A stretch of DNA of 64,000 bases from Prostheceraeus crozeri (taxonomy: Eukaryota; Platyhelminthes; Polycladida; Euryleptidae): positions 1 to 64,000 of the forward strand of contig CAJQUW010012939.1 of assembly GCA_907163375.1 (NCBI GenBank). Direction: 5' to 3'. This document shows positions 1 through 7,948 of the stretch, piece by piece. Made by a program: the position numbers and the translations under genes. Position 1 is the stretch's first letter. Every line of letters starts with the position of its first letter. The notes beneath the pieces are model-generated. The model made no database searches, was not told the origin of the DNA, and was given only the letters and a program-made list of their open reading frames with translations.

Positions 1-143
1 AACTCAGTGTTATTCATATAATTATTTATTATTTCGTTTATTGCATTAAGAGATTTATGACGACTTAGATTACTTTTATTACTTTTATTACTTTTAATTA
101 TAACCGGTGAATATAAATCTTCCAAATTTTCGTTTTTATTCAT
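1..143 (-). CDS. Partial ORF running off the left edge
   Basis: An ATG on the minus strand at 143 opens a reading frame that stays open for 47 codons to the window edge. The visible part is hydrophilic, rich in Asn and Ser, with a short KSN tripeptide repeat around residues 19-27. It is not recognised. It lies on the same strand as the zinc-finger gene 330 bp away and belongs to the Polinton-like element by position and composition. It could be the N-terminus of a larger element gene, but nothing visible proves that. Confidence 0.35.
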   Translation of the reverse strand, partial: MNKNENLEDLYSPVIIKSNKSNKSNLSRHKSLNAINEIINNYMNNTE

Positions 144-360
144 TTAATATTTTTAAAATAAAAATTTAGGAATTATTATTTTTTAATTCCGGACTCGCAT
201 TCTTACACTCTTATGAGTGTTTTTAACCTCTGTAGAACCTCCGGAATGTGTCGGAATTTTTGTTCCTATACTCAAAAGAAGTATTTTTATACCTCTCCTC
301 TCTTCCGGAATGCTTAAGAATATTTTAATAAAATAATATTTATTCTTTATAAAAAAATAA
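144..360. other. Spacer between minus-strand genes with a small hairpin
   Basis: Less AT-rich than its surroundings. It holds a perfect 6-bp hairpin ACACTCTTATGAGTGT at 205-220 and several CCGGA(A/C) words near 188, 240 and 306. It lies upstream of the partial minus-strand ORF and downstream of the zinc-finger gene, so it should contain a promoter and a 3' end signal, but neither can be pinpointed. Confidence 0.35.
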
Positions 361-476
361 TATTTTAGTTGAAATACAACTATTTTAGTTGAAATACAAC
401 TATTTTAGTTGAAATACAACTATTTTAGTTGAAATACAACTATTTTAGTTGAAATACAACTATTTTAGTTGAAATA
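361..476. repeat. Six tandem copies of a 20-bp hairpin-forming unit
   Basis: The unit TATTTTAGTTGAAATACAAC repeats six times without a mismatch until the last four bases. Each unit contains two overlapping inverted repeats, TATTT/AAATA and GTTG/CAAC, so the array can fold into a row of small hairpins. It lies immediately downstream of the stop codon of the minus-strand zinc-finger gene (477-479). Confidence 0.95.
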
Positions 477-1447
477 CTAATATAAATTATTATTATGTTG
501 ATTATTATGTTGATTATTATGTTGATTAAGTTTTGGACATAGTGTTACATGTCGCTGAAAATTTTTCTTTAATATAATTTTTTGACAACCTCTACATTTA
601 ACTTTTTCTTTTAAACAATCCTTACACTGATATTTACTATCATAAAACTCTGTCTTAGGTTTAGTAATTTGACAACTTGTACATTGTCTTGTAGAACTTA
701 TACAAGAATTATAATGATTAGTAATTCCTTGAATTGTAAAATATTTATTACAATTACGACATAACTGATCTTTTAATTTATCTTTTTTATTTTTTTTAAC
801 CTCTTCTGTTTGTTCGCATAATTTTAAATGACGTGCAAAATTTTTTGATGTTATATTTTTATTACATCCGGAACATATTTTTTTTTGTTATTACTTTCAA
901 CAAATTGATTTTTATCAATATAATTATTTTGTGCTACATTATTATTTTGAACAAAAGGATTATTTTGTGCTACATTATTATTTTGTGCTAAATAATTATT
1001 ATTATTTTGTGCTAAATAATTATTATTATTTTGTGCTAAATAATAATTATTATTTGTGCTAAGTATTATTTATTGTGCTAAATATTATTATTTTGCCTAG
1101 GTGTATTTATTCTAGTAGTATTTTGCCTAGGTGTATTTATTCTAGCAGTATAAAGATTTTGTTCTTTATCTGAAATAAATAAATGCTTTAATCTTTGTAA
1201 TGGTTGCTCTGATTGAATATTATTATACTGAATACTATTATTAGGTTGAATATTATTCTGAATATTATTCGGAATATTATTAGGTTGAATATTATTAGGT
1301 TGAATATTATTAGGTTGAATATTATTCGGTTGAATATTATTAGGTTGTAATTGATTCATATGCATACCACATGGTGTGTTTTTCATATGAGAATATAAGT
1401 GTTTGATTTAAAAAACGCATATTGCAAACTTGACAAATTTGAGTCAT
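477..1447 (-). pseudogene. Multi-knuckle zinc-finger gene of the Polinton-like element, broken
   Basis: Read on the minus strand, this region encodes a series of Cys pairs spaced like treble-clef or C2HC fingers. Near the start there is CQVC (about 1,430); then an Asn/Gln-rich low-complexity stretch made of NNIQP repeats (about 1,215-1,370); then CSGC with a following H-x4-C (about 830-875), CRNC with HYNSC (about 705-765), CTSC with CKDC (about 620-690), and CRGC with HVTLC (about 535-600). An HNNQ repeat ends the protein. The closing knuckles lie in one long open stretch. The gene is broken in about two or three places. A DNA- or RNA-binding regulator of element transcription is a reasonable inference; no family name is claimed. 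It is transcribed divergently from the fiber-like gene at 1,652. Confidence 0.6.
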
Positions 1448-1450
1448 TTC

Positions 1451-1640
1451 TATTTTTTTATTTTTATTAGGAAAAATTTTATTTTTTATAATTTATGTAT
1501 TTTATAATTTATGTATTTTTATAATTTTTTTAAATTTGGATTTTCCATTTTTTTATTTTTATTAGAAAAAATTTTATTTTTTTATTTTTATTAGAAAAAA
1601 TTTTATTTTTTATTTTTATTAGAAAAAATTTTATTTTTTT
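1451..1640. repeat. AT-rich tandem repeat in the divergent promoter region
   Basis: Four copies of a unit of about 29 bp (core TTTATTTTTATTAGAAAAAA) lie between the divergent zinc-finger and fiber-like genes, the last ending 12 bases before the ATG at 1,652. Probable leader or promoter region; function inferred from position only. Confidence 0.7.
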
Positions 1641-1651
1641 ATTGTTAAAAA

Positions 1652-2540
1652 ATGATGTTACCAAATGTTGGTGGAGGTGCATATATCCCGAATAATCGTG
1701 AATTAGAAATAGAGATAGAAAATTATATCATGAAAACTGGAGACGTTTTATCTGGTCCATTGCATCTTTCTATTCTTCCGCAACAAAATACAGAGTTGAC
1801 AAATAAACAATATGTTGATACACAAATCAATGATTTTAAGGAAAAATATATAAACGATGTTTTGGTTCCACTGATGAACGAATTAAAGTTGCTTAAACTT
1901 AATGACAAATCATTAAACGAAAAATTATTAAAACTTGATAAAAAGGATAGAGAGCTAGAAGCAGATATAGCAAAACTTTTTAAAAAGATTTCAGAACAAT
2001 CAAAAATTTTAATATTACTTTCTATAAAGTTAAAATCTGCAGTCATTAAAAATAAACATCAGATAAAAATGTTAAAAGAACAATTAGAAGATGAAATAGA
2101 AAAACTTCCTGAAAGAATTAAAAAAAATTTAAAGCAGTTACAAACTACATTCCAAAAAAAGTGTTGATGAATTAAGTTCTAAAATTACTCAACAAATGAA
2201 AAAGATGAATAGAATAATAAATGAAGTAAACTCACTTAATGAAAAAGTTGATAAAATGAAAAATCTGAAAATCAATTTAGAAAATGAATTAAAGAAAAAT
2301 TTACAAGAAAACTCTAAAGAAAATAAAGAACAGCTAGATTCTGTTAAAAGACAATTAGATGTTCTTAAAATTAAGTTAAATGCACTTAAAACGGCGTTGA
2401 AGATGAATCAGGTGAAAATGCAAGTTAATAGAAAAGAAATTAAAGTACATCACACGCTGCTTGACGCAATAGATAAAGTGCAACAGGCAATTAATAAAGT
2501 TATCTCGAAGTTGTTGTCCATTCACAAACGTAAATCTTAA
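1652..2540 (+). pseudogene. Fiber-like coiled-coil protein of the Polinton-like element, broken
   Basis: The N-terminal part holds the stretch KTGDVLSGPLHL followed by ELTNKQYVDTQI (about residues 29-59). This matches the GD-x-(L/M)-(S/T)-GPL ... (T/N)K-(Q/K)-YVD pattern known from the shaft start of phage tail-fiber proteins. The rest is almost entirely Lys/Glu/Leu-rich with clear heptads and no proline, that is, a long coiled coil. A trimeric receptor-binding or spike protein is the natural inference. The coding region looks broken in about one place. It is preceded by an AT-rich tandem repeat and followed within 3 bases by a cluster of six mini-hairpins. Alternative: an internal scaffold protein; the fiber motif argues against it. 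Confidence 0.6.
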
Positions 2541-2542
2541 AC

Positions 2543-2631
2543 GGACCAAAGGTCCTCAGGTTACTAACCAATCGGAGCGAAGCTCCTCGAGGCTTTAGCC
2601 GATCGGACCAAAGGTCCTGAGGTTACTAACC
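2543..2631. terminator. Cluster of six mini-hairpins after the fiber-like gene
   Basis: Six perfect small hairpins in 89 bp: GGACCAAAGGTCC (2,543 and 2,605), GGTTACTAACC (2,559 and 2,621), GGAGCGAAGCTCC (2,574) and GGCTTTAGCC (2,591). The loops are 3-4 bases. GCGAAGC is known as an unusually stable DNA mini-hairpin. A role as a transcript 3' end signal is inferred from position. Confidence 0.6.
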
Positions 2632-2675
2632 AATCGTAAATATTTTTTACCAAAAGTCAAATTTAATCCTAAAAA

Positions 2676-3106
2676 ATGCCTATAATTTATAAACACAATC
2701 TTAAACATTTTGCATCAAATAATAAAATTGCTCATGATCCATCTCAGAAACCTGTGTACCATTATGATAGTGTAGAAACTGTCGGAACACGTTCCTAGAA
2801 AAGACGTTTCAAAAAGAAGGGGCTGGCATCTTTTCTGGTATTGGAAGTATCGTTAACTTAATTAAAAATAATAAAGATTTGATTACATCTGCTGCAAAAG
2901 GAGCAGCTGCTATAGGTAGTACAGCTAGTGCAATATCAAATGCTGTTAAGTCTCAAAACGAATTAAAACAACTAGAAGCTATTCGTAAACTTAGGAATGA
3001 TTCTGAAGAACTAAAAAATTTAAAAAAACTTTCAGAGGAAACAAAAAATAAAATTGCTAACATAGCTGTAGAGGGTGATAGTAAACATAATAAAAAAACA
3101 GGGTAG
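2676..3106 (+). pseudogene. Small hydrophobic minor-capsid-type gene, broken
   Basis: The region starts with an ATG at 2,676 and ends with a stop at 3,104-3,106. Its middle part is rich in Gly, Ala and Ser (GAGIFSGIGSIV, then SAAKGAAAIGSTASAISNAV), forming one or two short membrane-seeking helices; the C-terminal part is a charged, Leu/Lys/Glu-rich helix. This arrangement resembles the small membrane-active or core proteins found beside capsid genes in adintoviruses and Polintons, and it resembles the gene at 4,894 in overall plan. It looks broken in about one place. It sits between the fiber-like and capsid-like genes and is followed by mini-hairpins. Function is inferred from context; no enzymatic motif is seen. 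Confidence 0.45.
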
Positions 3107-3111
3107 CCATA

Positions 3112-3201
3112 GAACCTACGGTTCGTTCAATTGAAGAAATAAGAGGAAATGGCGTGAGTAGCAACCTTCGGTTTAACCAGCAAAGCTGTAGCGGAGCTGG
3201 T
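3112..3201. terminator. Mini-hairpin cluster after the small hydrophobic gene
   Basis: GAACCTACGGTTC (3,112-3,124), AACCTTCGGTT (3,163-3,173) and CAGCAAAGCTG (3,178-3,188), the last inside a wider ACCAGC/GCTGGT pairing that reaches 3,201. It begins 5 bases after the stop codon. Confidence 0.55.
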
Positions 3202-3221
3202 CTAGCAAAATTCTAAAATAT

Positions 3222-3296
3222 ATTTTTTAGTAAAATTTTTTTAGTAAAATTTTTTTAGTAAAATTTTTTTAGTAAAATTATTTTAGCAAAATTTTT
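3222..3296. repeat. Five AT-rich tandem repeats before the capsid-like gene
   Basis: A 14-15 bp unit TTTTTTTAGTAAAAT is repeated five times and ends 45 bases before the ATG at 3,341. Probable leader or promoter element, by position only. Confidence 0.75.
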
Positions 3297-3340
3297 TCTG
3301 TCTGTGAGAAAAACAAAAAGTCAAATTATTTTTTATAAAA

Positions 3341-4675
3341 ATGTCTTCGCTTATCGAAAATAAATTTAGATTAGACGATCCTCCGTTCGTCAGTTACAAT
3401 CAAAAAAAGAATGACTATATAAGAATTGCTATGAATCCCGGATCTTCCAGTAGAGTAAATACTGGAGGAGATTTAATTTTTGAAGTTGATAATCAGCAGA
3501 GTTATTTATATCTACCTGATTCATTTTTACACTGTGAATATTCTTTGTATAGTGATGCCAATTTTACAACACCATTACCAGAAACCGATAATATTGCACT
3601 AGAGAATAATTTCTTTCCAAGATTATTTACACAAATGCGTTTAGATGTTGCAACTCAAAATATAGAAACAATAAGTGATTCTCCAGGTGTAATTGATACA
3701 ATGCTTAGATTTGTAACAATTGGTGAAAATAATAAAAAGTATGAAATCGAAGGTTGGTTTCCTGATACTAATGATGGTATAATTGTTGATGATTTAACTC
3801 ACGCTGGAACAGATGCAGCAGGAATTGCGAAAGATGTAGAAAATATTGCAAAACATTTAAATAAAACAAATAATGAAGCATATAAAGAAAGACGTGAATT
3901 TAACAAGAAAAGTAAACAGACAGTAAATTGGTCATTGTCTCCATTATTCGGATATTTAGATTATGATAAAATATCATATCAATTAAAATTTAAATTAATA
4001 ATTCATCGTACAGCAAATAATGAATTAATCTTTTTTGGTAAGACTGGAAAAAAAGCATATTTAAAAATTGATAGACTTGAATGGTGGATTAAGCATATTA
4101 CTCCTAGTTTAGAGATTGAAACAGCTATTGCAAAAAGATTAAATACTAACAAACCAATTCCAGTAAATTTTCTAAAGCGTACTGCTAGTTCAGTAACTTT
4201 TTCCGAACAAAGATTTAACTGGCATTTTACTAGAACTGCGAATACTCCAAGATATTTATTACTAACTTTTCAAAGAAATAATTCTCCAAGTTTTGATAAG
4301 AATAACAATATTTTTCATATTAATACAATTCGAAGTTTACAAGTTTCATTAAATCAAACCCGATATCCAATTGATCCATTAAGATTCGATGATACCAATA
4401 ATCAATTTATGGAAGGATATGATTGTTATCGAAATCTTTGTACAGAATTTGGAGTTGAACCACAATTAACTCCTGGAGATTGGAGACATTTATAGCCAAT
4501 TTTCTGCTTCGATTTAAGTGCACAATCTGAAGATATTATTAAAAATGGTTGTGATGTTACAATTAATATTGAAAAGAAAGATTCCACAACTTCATTGATG
4601 GCTTATGGTTTATTGCTAGAAGATGTAAAATATTCTATTGAAATTCTTAATGGGAAGATGACTAGAATAGGCTAA
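3341..4675 (+). pseudogene. Major capsid protein-like gene (double jelly-roll type), broken
   Basis: The region begins with an ATG at 3,341. The N-terminal half contains GGDLIFEVDNQQSYLYLPDS, then DNIALENNFFPRLFTQM, then a TMLRFV and EGWFPD stretch. This order (beta-rich start, a 'thing of strands' with NNFFxxLF) resembles the capsid-type protein of animal Polintons that is often annotated as F54H12.2-like, although the match is distant. The predicted size, about 440 residues, is shorter than most Polinton capsid proteins. The gene looks broken in about one place near its far end. It sits between two small hydrophobic genes, as expected for a capsid module. Role inferred: virion shell. Confidence in a capsid is moderate, because the fold cannot be tested here. 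Confidence 0.6.
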
Positions 4676-4691
4676 AGCCCAAGACTTCGTC
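4670..4691. terminator. Mini-hairpins at the end of the capsid-like gene
   Basis: GGCTAAAGCC (4,670-4,679) overlaps the end of the coding region and GACTTCGTC follows at 4,683-4,691. Same loop style as the other gene-end hairpins of the element. Confidence 0.5.
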
Positions 4692-4717
4692 GTTTAATTA
4701 ATTAAAATTTTTTCATA

Positions 4718-4880
4718 ACTAGAATAGATTAAAAATTCTTAACTTAAAATTTTTCATAACTAGAATAGATTAAAAATTCTTAACTTAAAATTTTTTAATA
4801 ACTAGAATAGATTAAAATTTTTTGGTAACTTAAAATTTTTTCATAACTAGAATAGATTTAAATTTTTGATAACTTAAAAT
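4718..4880. repeat. Four tandem ~42-bp repeats before the second hydrophobic gene
   Basis: Copies of ACTAGAATAGATT followed by A/T-rich filler begin at 4,718, 4,759, 4,801 and 4,846. The same ACTAGAATAG word occurs at 4,661-4,670 in the last codons of the capsid-like gene, suggesting that the repeat grew from the gene end. The array ends about 15 bases before the ATG at 4,894. Confidence 0.75.
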
Positions 4881-4893
4881 TTTTTTATTAAAA

Positions 4894-5382
4894 ATGTCGC
4901 AAGCGAAAAGTAATATTAATAATAAAACTGTTGAATTAAAATTACGTAATATTGTTGACAAAAATACCCCTAAAACTATTACGATTAACAAAAAAAAGTA
5001 TTACATAAGTAAACCAATGATAGAGAATATTCAATTACAAGAAGAAAAGAATGGCGGGATTCTCCCATTAATTCCACTAATAATAGGTGGCATAGCAGCT
5101 GCAGGAAGTGTTGCAGGCGGGACAGCTGGTATTGTTCAAGCAGTAAATAAAAATAAATCAGAGAAGGCAGCATTAGAAGAACAAAAACGTCATAACAGAG
5201 AGTTAGAGAAAGTTGCTAGGGGTGAAGGAATAGTAGATAATTTTATTAGTAAATTAAAATTAGTTGCTGAAGGAAAACGAGTTCTTAAAAATATTCTCCA
5301 CAATGTTGATGATTTAATTGAAATTAAAGAAACTAAAGATGGTTCTGGAATATATCTAAGTCCTAGTATGATAAGGTTATAA
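4894..5382 (+). CDS. Second hydrophobic minor-capsid/core-type protein (162 aa)
   Basis: This 162-residue ORF is open and starts at the first ATG after the AT-rich repeat array. Residues about 1-45 are basic and charged. Residues about 53-80 form one strongly hydrophobic Gly/Ala-rich segment (GGILPLIPLIIGGIAAAGSV). A charged helix follows (EEQKRHNRELEKVARGEG), and the tail is GSGIYLSPSMIRL. The combination of a GG-x-LPL-x-P hydrophobic stretch, an EEQKRHN helix and a G(S)G(I/L)YL tail resembles adenovirus- and adintovirus-like core or membrane-lytic proteins. A membrane-active virion protein is the best inference. It lies 70 bp before the PLA2-integrase ORF, on the same strand, and may be co-expressed with it. 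Exact family not assigned. Confidence 0.6.
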   Translation: MSQAKSNINNKTVELKLRNIVDKNTPKTITINKKKYYISKPMIENIQLQEEKNGGILPLIPLIIGGIAAAGSVAGGTAGIVQAVNKNKSEKAALEEQKRHNRELEKVARGEGIVDNFISKLKLVAEGKRVLKNILHNVDDLIEIKETKDGSGIYLSPSMIRL

Positions 5383-5400
5383 CCTCAGAACCTTTGGTTC
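5374..5400. terminator. Palindrome over a stop codon plus mini-hairpin
   Basis: The perfect palindrome AGGTTATAACCT (5,374-5,385) spans the stop codon of the preceding ORF, and GAACCTTTGGTTC (5,388-5,400) follows directly. Confidence 0.5.
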
Positions 5401-5451
5401 TTTTCGGTAAAACATTTATTTTTATCTTCTTAATTTTTTTTATCTTTTAAA

Positions 5452-6762
5452 ATGAATTCTAAAAATTCCGAAAATTTAACTAAATTAAAAATTTCTAATT
5501 TAGATTTATTGAATTATCTATTAAACAAAAATAAAAACTTAAATTGTAAAATTTATGAAGGTAACGACGACAAACAAAGTTTGGCTACTACCTACGGTGG
5601 TGATATACAAAAAACATTAGAAAACTTTCCTGGATTTATTTGGAGTAAATATTCGAAAGAAAAACATCTTCCTGGTCATTCATATACTGGTCCAGGAACT
5701 CGATTAGATATAAGACTAGATGAGAATAATAATCCGAAACCAGGTGAAGAACCGATAAATAGAGTAGATGCCGCAGCTTACAGGCATGATTTAGCTTATC
5801 GAAATCATGATCTAAGTTCTCGACATGCAGCTGATAAGAAGATGATTCAAGAATTAGATAGTATTCAAAATCCTACATTTAGAGAAAAAATTGAAAGAAT
5901 GTTTGTTAAGAAAGCTTTACAAGCTAAAATATTTTTCGGACAGGGTTTAAATGAAAATCATAATTCAGGCGTTTATGCGTCTGAAATCCACAAGGAATAT
6001 AGAAGACCTAAATATTTATTGAAAGTAAAAGTATTTAATAAAGATGATATTTGGAGTGCTGATCTTATGCATATGCCGAATGAAAGGGACTACAAATACG
6101 CATTGACCGTTATAGATTTATATACACGATACGCTTGGGTAAAGCCTTTAAAAAATAAAAGTGGTCTATCAGTTAAATATGCGTTTGAAGAAATCTTTAA
6201 AGAAAGTAAGAGAAAGCCAAAAAAATTGTTTGTTGATAAAGGATCGGAATTTTATAACAGAAACGTTCAGCCACTATTTGAAACTGTTTATTCAACTGAA
6301 AATGCTGGGAAGGCCGTAGTGATAGAAAGATTCAATCGGACGTTAAAAAATAAAATTTTCAAGACATTTACTCAGCAAGGAAATCAGAAATGGTTGAAGA
6401 TATTACCAGGAGTTGTAGAAGAGTACAATAATAAAGTTCATTCTGGTATTGAAGAAACCCCAAAGAATGCTTCTGACGACCCTGATTTGATACGAAAGAA
6501 AATATTCGAGAATAATAAGTTGAATGAGAGTAATCCGAATTTGCAGAAACTTAAGCCGAAATTTAAAATTGGAGATAGAGTTAGAATATTTAAATATAAG
6601 AACAAATTTGAAAAGGGCTTCGTCGGATACTGGACGAAAGAGATATTTGAAATTTGTAAAATAAATCAAAGTTATCCGTTTACTTATGAAATTAAAGATT
6701 TAGATAATGAGGATATCAGAGGTCGTTTTTATCAAAATGAATTACAGAAAACAGAGCTTTAA
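5452..6762 (+). CDS. Fusion of parvovirus-type phospholipase A2 domain with DDE integrase (436 aa)
   Basis: A single open frame of 436 residues with two distinct enzymes. Residues about 60-165 form a parvovirus VP1-like phospholipase A2 domain: a calcium-loop-like YTGPG(T), then DAAAYRHDLAYR with the catalytic His-Asp pair. Residues about 180-330 form a retroviral/Polinton-type integrase core: IWSADLMHM (first Asp), VIDLYTRYAWVKPL, FVDKGSEF (second Asp), and ENAGKAVVIERFNRTLKNKI (Glu). Residues about 365-432 are the C-terminal SH3-like part (FKIGDRVRI ... FEKGFVGYW). In other virus-like elements the lipase helps virions leave endosomes, and the integrase inserts element DNA into the host chromosome; having both in one chain is unusual. 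The start at 5,452 is the first ATG after an AT-rich leader. The ORF looks whole. Confidence 0.85.
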   Translation: MNSKNSENLTKLKISNLDLLNYLLNKNKNLNCKIYEGNDDKQSLATTYGGDIQKTLENFPGFIWSKYSKEKHLPGHSYTGPGTRLDIRLDENNNPKPGEEPINRVDAAAYRHDLAYRNHDLSSRHAADKKMIQELDSIQNPTFREKIERMFVKKALQAKIFFGQGLNENHNSGVYASEIHKEYRRPKYLLKVKVFNKDDIWSADLMHMPNERDYKYALTVIDLYTRYAWVKPLKNKSGLSVKYAFEEIFKESKRKPKKLFVDKGSEFYNRNVQPLFETVYSTENAGKAVVIERFNRTLKNKIFKTFTQQGNQKWLKILPGVVEEYNNKVHSGIEETPKNASDDPDLIRKKIFENNKLNESNPNLQKLKPKFKIGDRVRIFKYKNKFEKGFVGYWTKEIFEICKINQSYPFTYEIKDLDNEDIRGRFYQNELQKTEL

Positions 6763-6792
6763 CCTTTAGGTGACGCTTTAGCTAGCTTCGCT
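6762..6792. terminator. Mini-hairpins between convergent integrase and protease genes
   Basis: ACCTTTAGGT (6,762-6,771), GCTTTAGC (6,775-6,782) and AGCTTCGCT (6,784-6,792) fill the 34-bp gap between two convergent genes. Being symmetric, they could serve both strands. Confidence 0.55.
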
Positions 6793-6796
6793 TGAG

Positions 6797-7252
6797 TTAT
6801 AGATTGTTTAACTCTAACATAATATCTAGAAATGGTACTCCTTTTTGTAATTTAAATAAAACATAAAGACATAATTGTCCACAATAAGTTGTTCCCGGTT
6901 TTTGAATTTGAAATGTATTGTATGTTCCCGTTCCAAGTAATTCTTTTACTTCATTTGTAGGGGGCAAACCGTATGAATCGAACCAATAGTTCTCAGCCTC
7001 CGGGCGATCAAAATAATAGTTCTGCTGATGATTTTTAACGCCTGCTGACCAATGTACACCTTTTTCATTTGACGTATGAAGATTTGTTATGAAATTTACA
7101 GTTATTGATGGCCTATTTTTTAGGAATTGTAATTCATCCCTCATCAATATGTGAAAATTCTTTATTCCTAATCGATTAGCGATTTTCTTTAGGTCGAAAT
7201 TCGTTGTTGTCTGTGTTCCATATAATTTCAAAAACTCATTTATGTTGCTCAT
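6797..7252 (-). CDS. Adenain-type cysteine protease (151 aa)
   Basis: An open 151-residue ORF on the minus strand. It carries the expected order of adenovirus-protease (Ulp1-like) motifs: NEKGVHWSAGV with the catalytic His (about residues 63-73), YWFDSYGLPP corresponding to the FDS-F/Y-G motif (about 90-99), and TTYCGQLCLYVLF with the Gln-x-x-Cys/Cys-Gly active-site helix (about 122-134). Adenain-type proteases mature virion proteins during assembly and are a core gene of Polintons, adintoviruses and adenoviruses. The length is short for adenoviruses (about 200 residues) but normal for Polinton copies. It converges on the integrase ORF with only a hairpin-filled gap between them. Upstream, on its 5' side, lie three G-rich direct repeats and a duplicate of its own 5' end. 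The ORF looks whole. Confidence 0.8.
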   Translation of the reverse strand: MSNINEFLKLYGTQTTTNFDLKKIANRLGIKNFHILMRDELQFLKNRPSITVNFITNLHTSNEKGVHWSAGVKNHQQNYYFDRPEAENYWFDSYGLPPTNEVKELLGTGTYNTFQIQKPGTTYCGQLCLYVLFKLQKGVPFLDIMLELNNL

Positions 7253-7300
7253 TTTATAATAAAAAAATTTCTTAAGGGAGCCCCTAGAAGACAGGGGTGG

Positions 7301-7475
7301 GGGGTATTGATTTAAAACTTTTCTCTAATGATGTCTTTCCTTACTACTTAGTCAGAAGGGGTATTGATTTAAAACATTTTTATAATGATGACTTTCCTTA
7401 CTACTTAGTCAGAAGGGGGGGGGTATTGATTTAAAACTGGTCTCTAATGATGTCTTTCTTTACTACTTATTCAAT
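7301..7475. repeat. Three ~60-bp G-led direct repeats upstream of the protease
   Basis: Units starting GGGGTATTGATTTAAAAC at 7,301, 7,358 and 7,420 continue through TAATGATG..CTTTCCTTACTACTTAGTC. They are 57-62 bp apart with few differences. They lie about 50 bp upstream of the protease start on its strand, so may hold its promoter or be an expansion at the element's end. Confidence 0.8.
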
Positions 7476-7570
7476 TTTGAAATGATTTAATTTAATCTAA
7501 ACTTAAACGTTACATTGTTGCATTGCATTAGTAGAGTAAATGTTTCGCACATCTTTTATCAATAGTAAGT

Positions 7571-7690
7571 CATTACTCATCAATATGTGAAAATTCTTTT
7601 TTTCCCAATTGCTTAGCAATCTCATTTAAATCGAAATTTAATGTGGTTTTGTTTGCCGTATATTTTTAGAATGTCTCTAATGTTTCTCAT
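7571..7690 (-). pseudogene. Duplicate of the protease gene's 5' end
   Basis: About 120 bp match the first 40 codons of the protease at 7,131-7,252, with moderate divergence (shared word CTCATCAATATGTGAAAATTC). The match includes the start codon region. Only this short stretch is duplicated, so it is a fragment and not a second gene. It is probably left by an old internal duplication of the element together with the G-led repeats. Confidence 0.75.
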
Positions 7691-7699
7691 TTTAAATGG

Positions 7700-7948
7700 A
7701 ATAAAATCTATTTCAGAACTTTCTCAAAAGAATTAGCGTGTAGCAGCTGTTAAAATTGTTTCAGCTGATAGGGGTGAAGGAAATCACAAACAATAGCGCA
7801 TAATGCGAGTTGTGAAATCTCATTCACACTATGAGAACAAAAGAACAAGTACAATCTAAAGACAATAGACATATGAGAGAGAAGAGAAATGAATGAGCAT
7901 TTCTCTTCATTTTGGTTTCAATAACAATCATTCATGCGACATTGCTTG
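7700..7948. other. Spacer, no feature seen
   Basis: Mixed-composition DNA with no reading frame or repeat of note. Together with the hairpin that follows it may be an insertion into the element or flanking DNA. Confidence 0.4.

Noticed and set aside
361-476. CRISPR-like array
   Set aside because: The 20-bp units follow each other directly with no spacers, and the setting is eukaryotic; it is a plain tandem repeat.
1652-2540. Phage or bacterial contamination suggested by the tail-fiber motif
   Set aside because: The gene shares composition, leader repeats and end hairpins with its Polinton-like neighbours, and no bacterial genes are near.
5452-6000. Integrated parvovirus (densovirus) suggested by the PLA2 domain
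   Set aside because: The PLA2 part is in one frame with a Polinton-type integrase and is surrounded by Polinton-type genes; no parvovirus NS1 helicase or capsid is seen.
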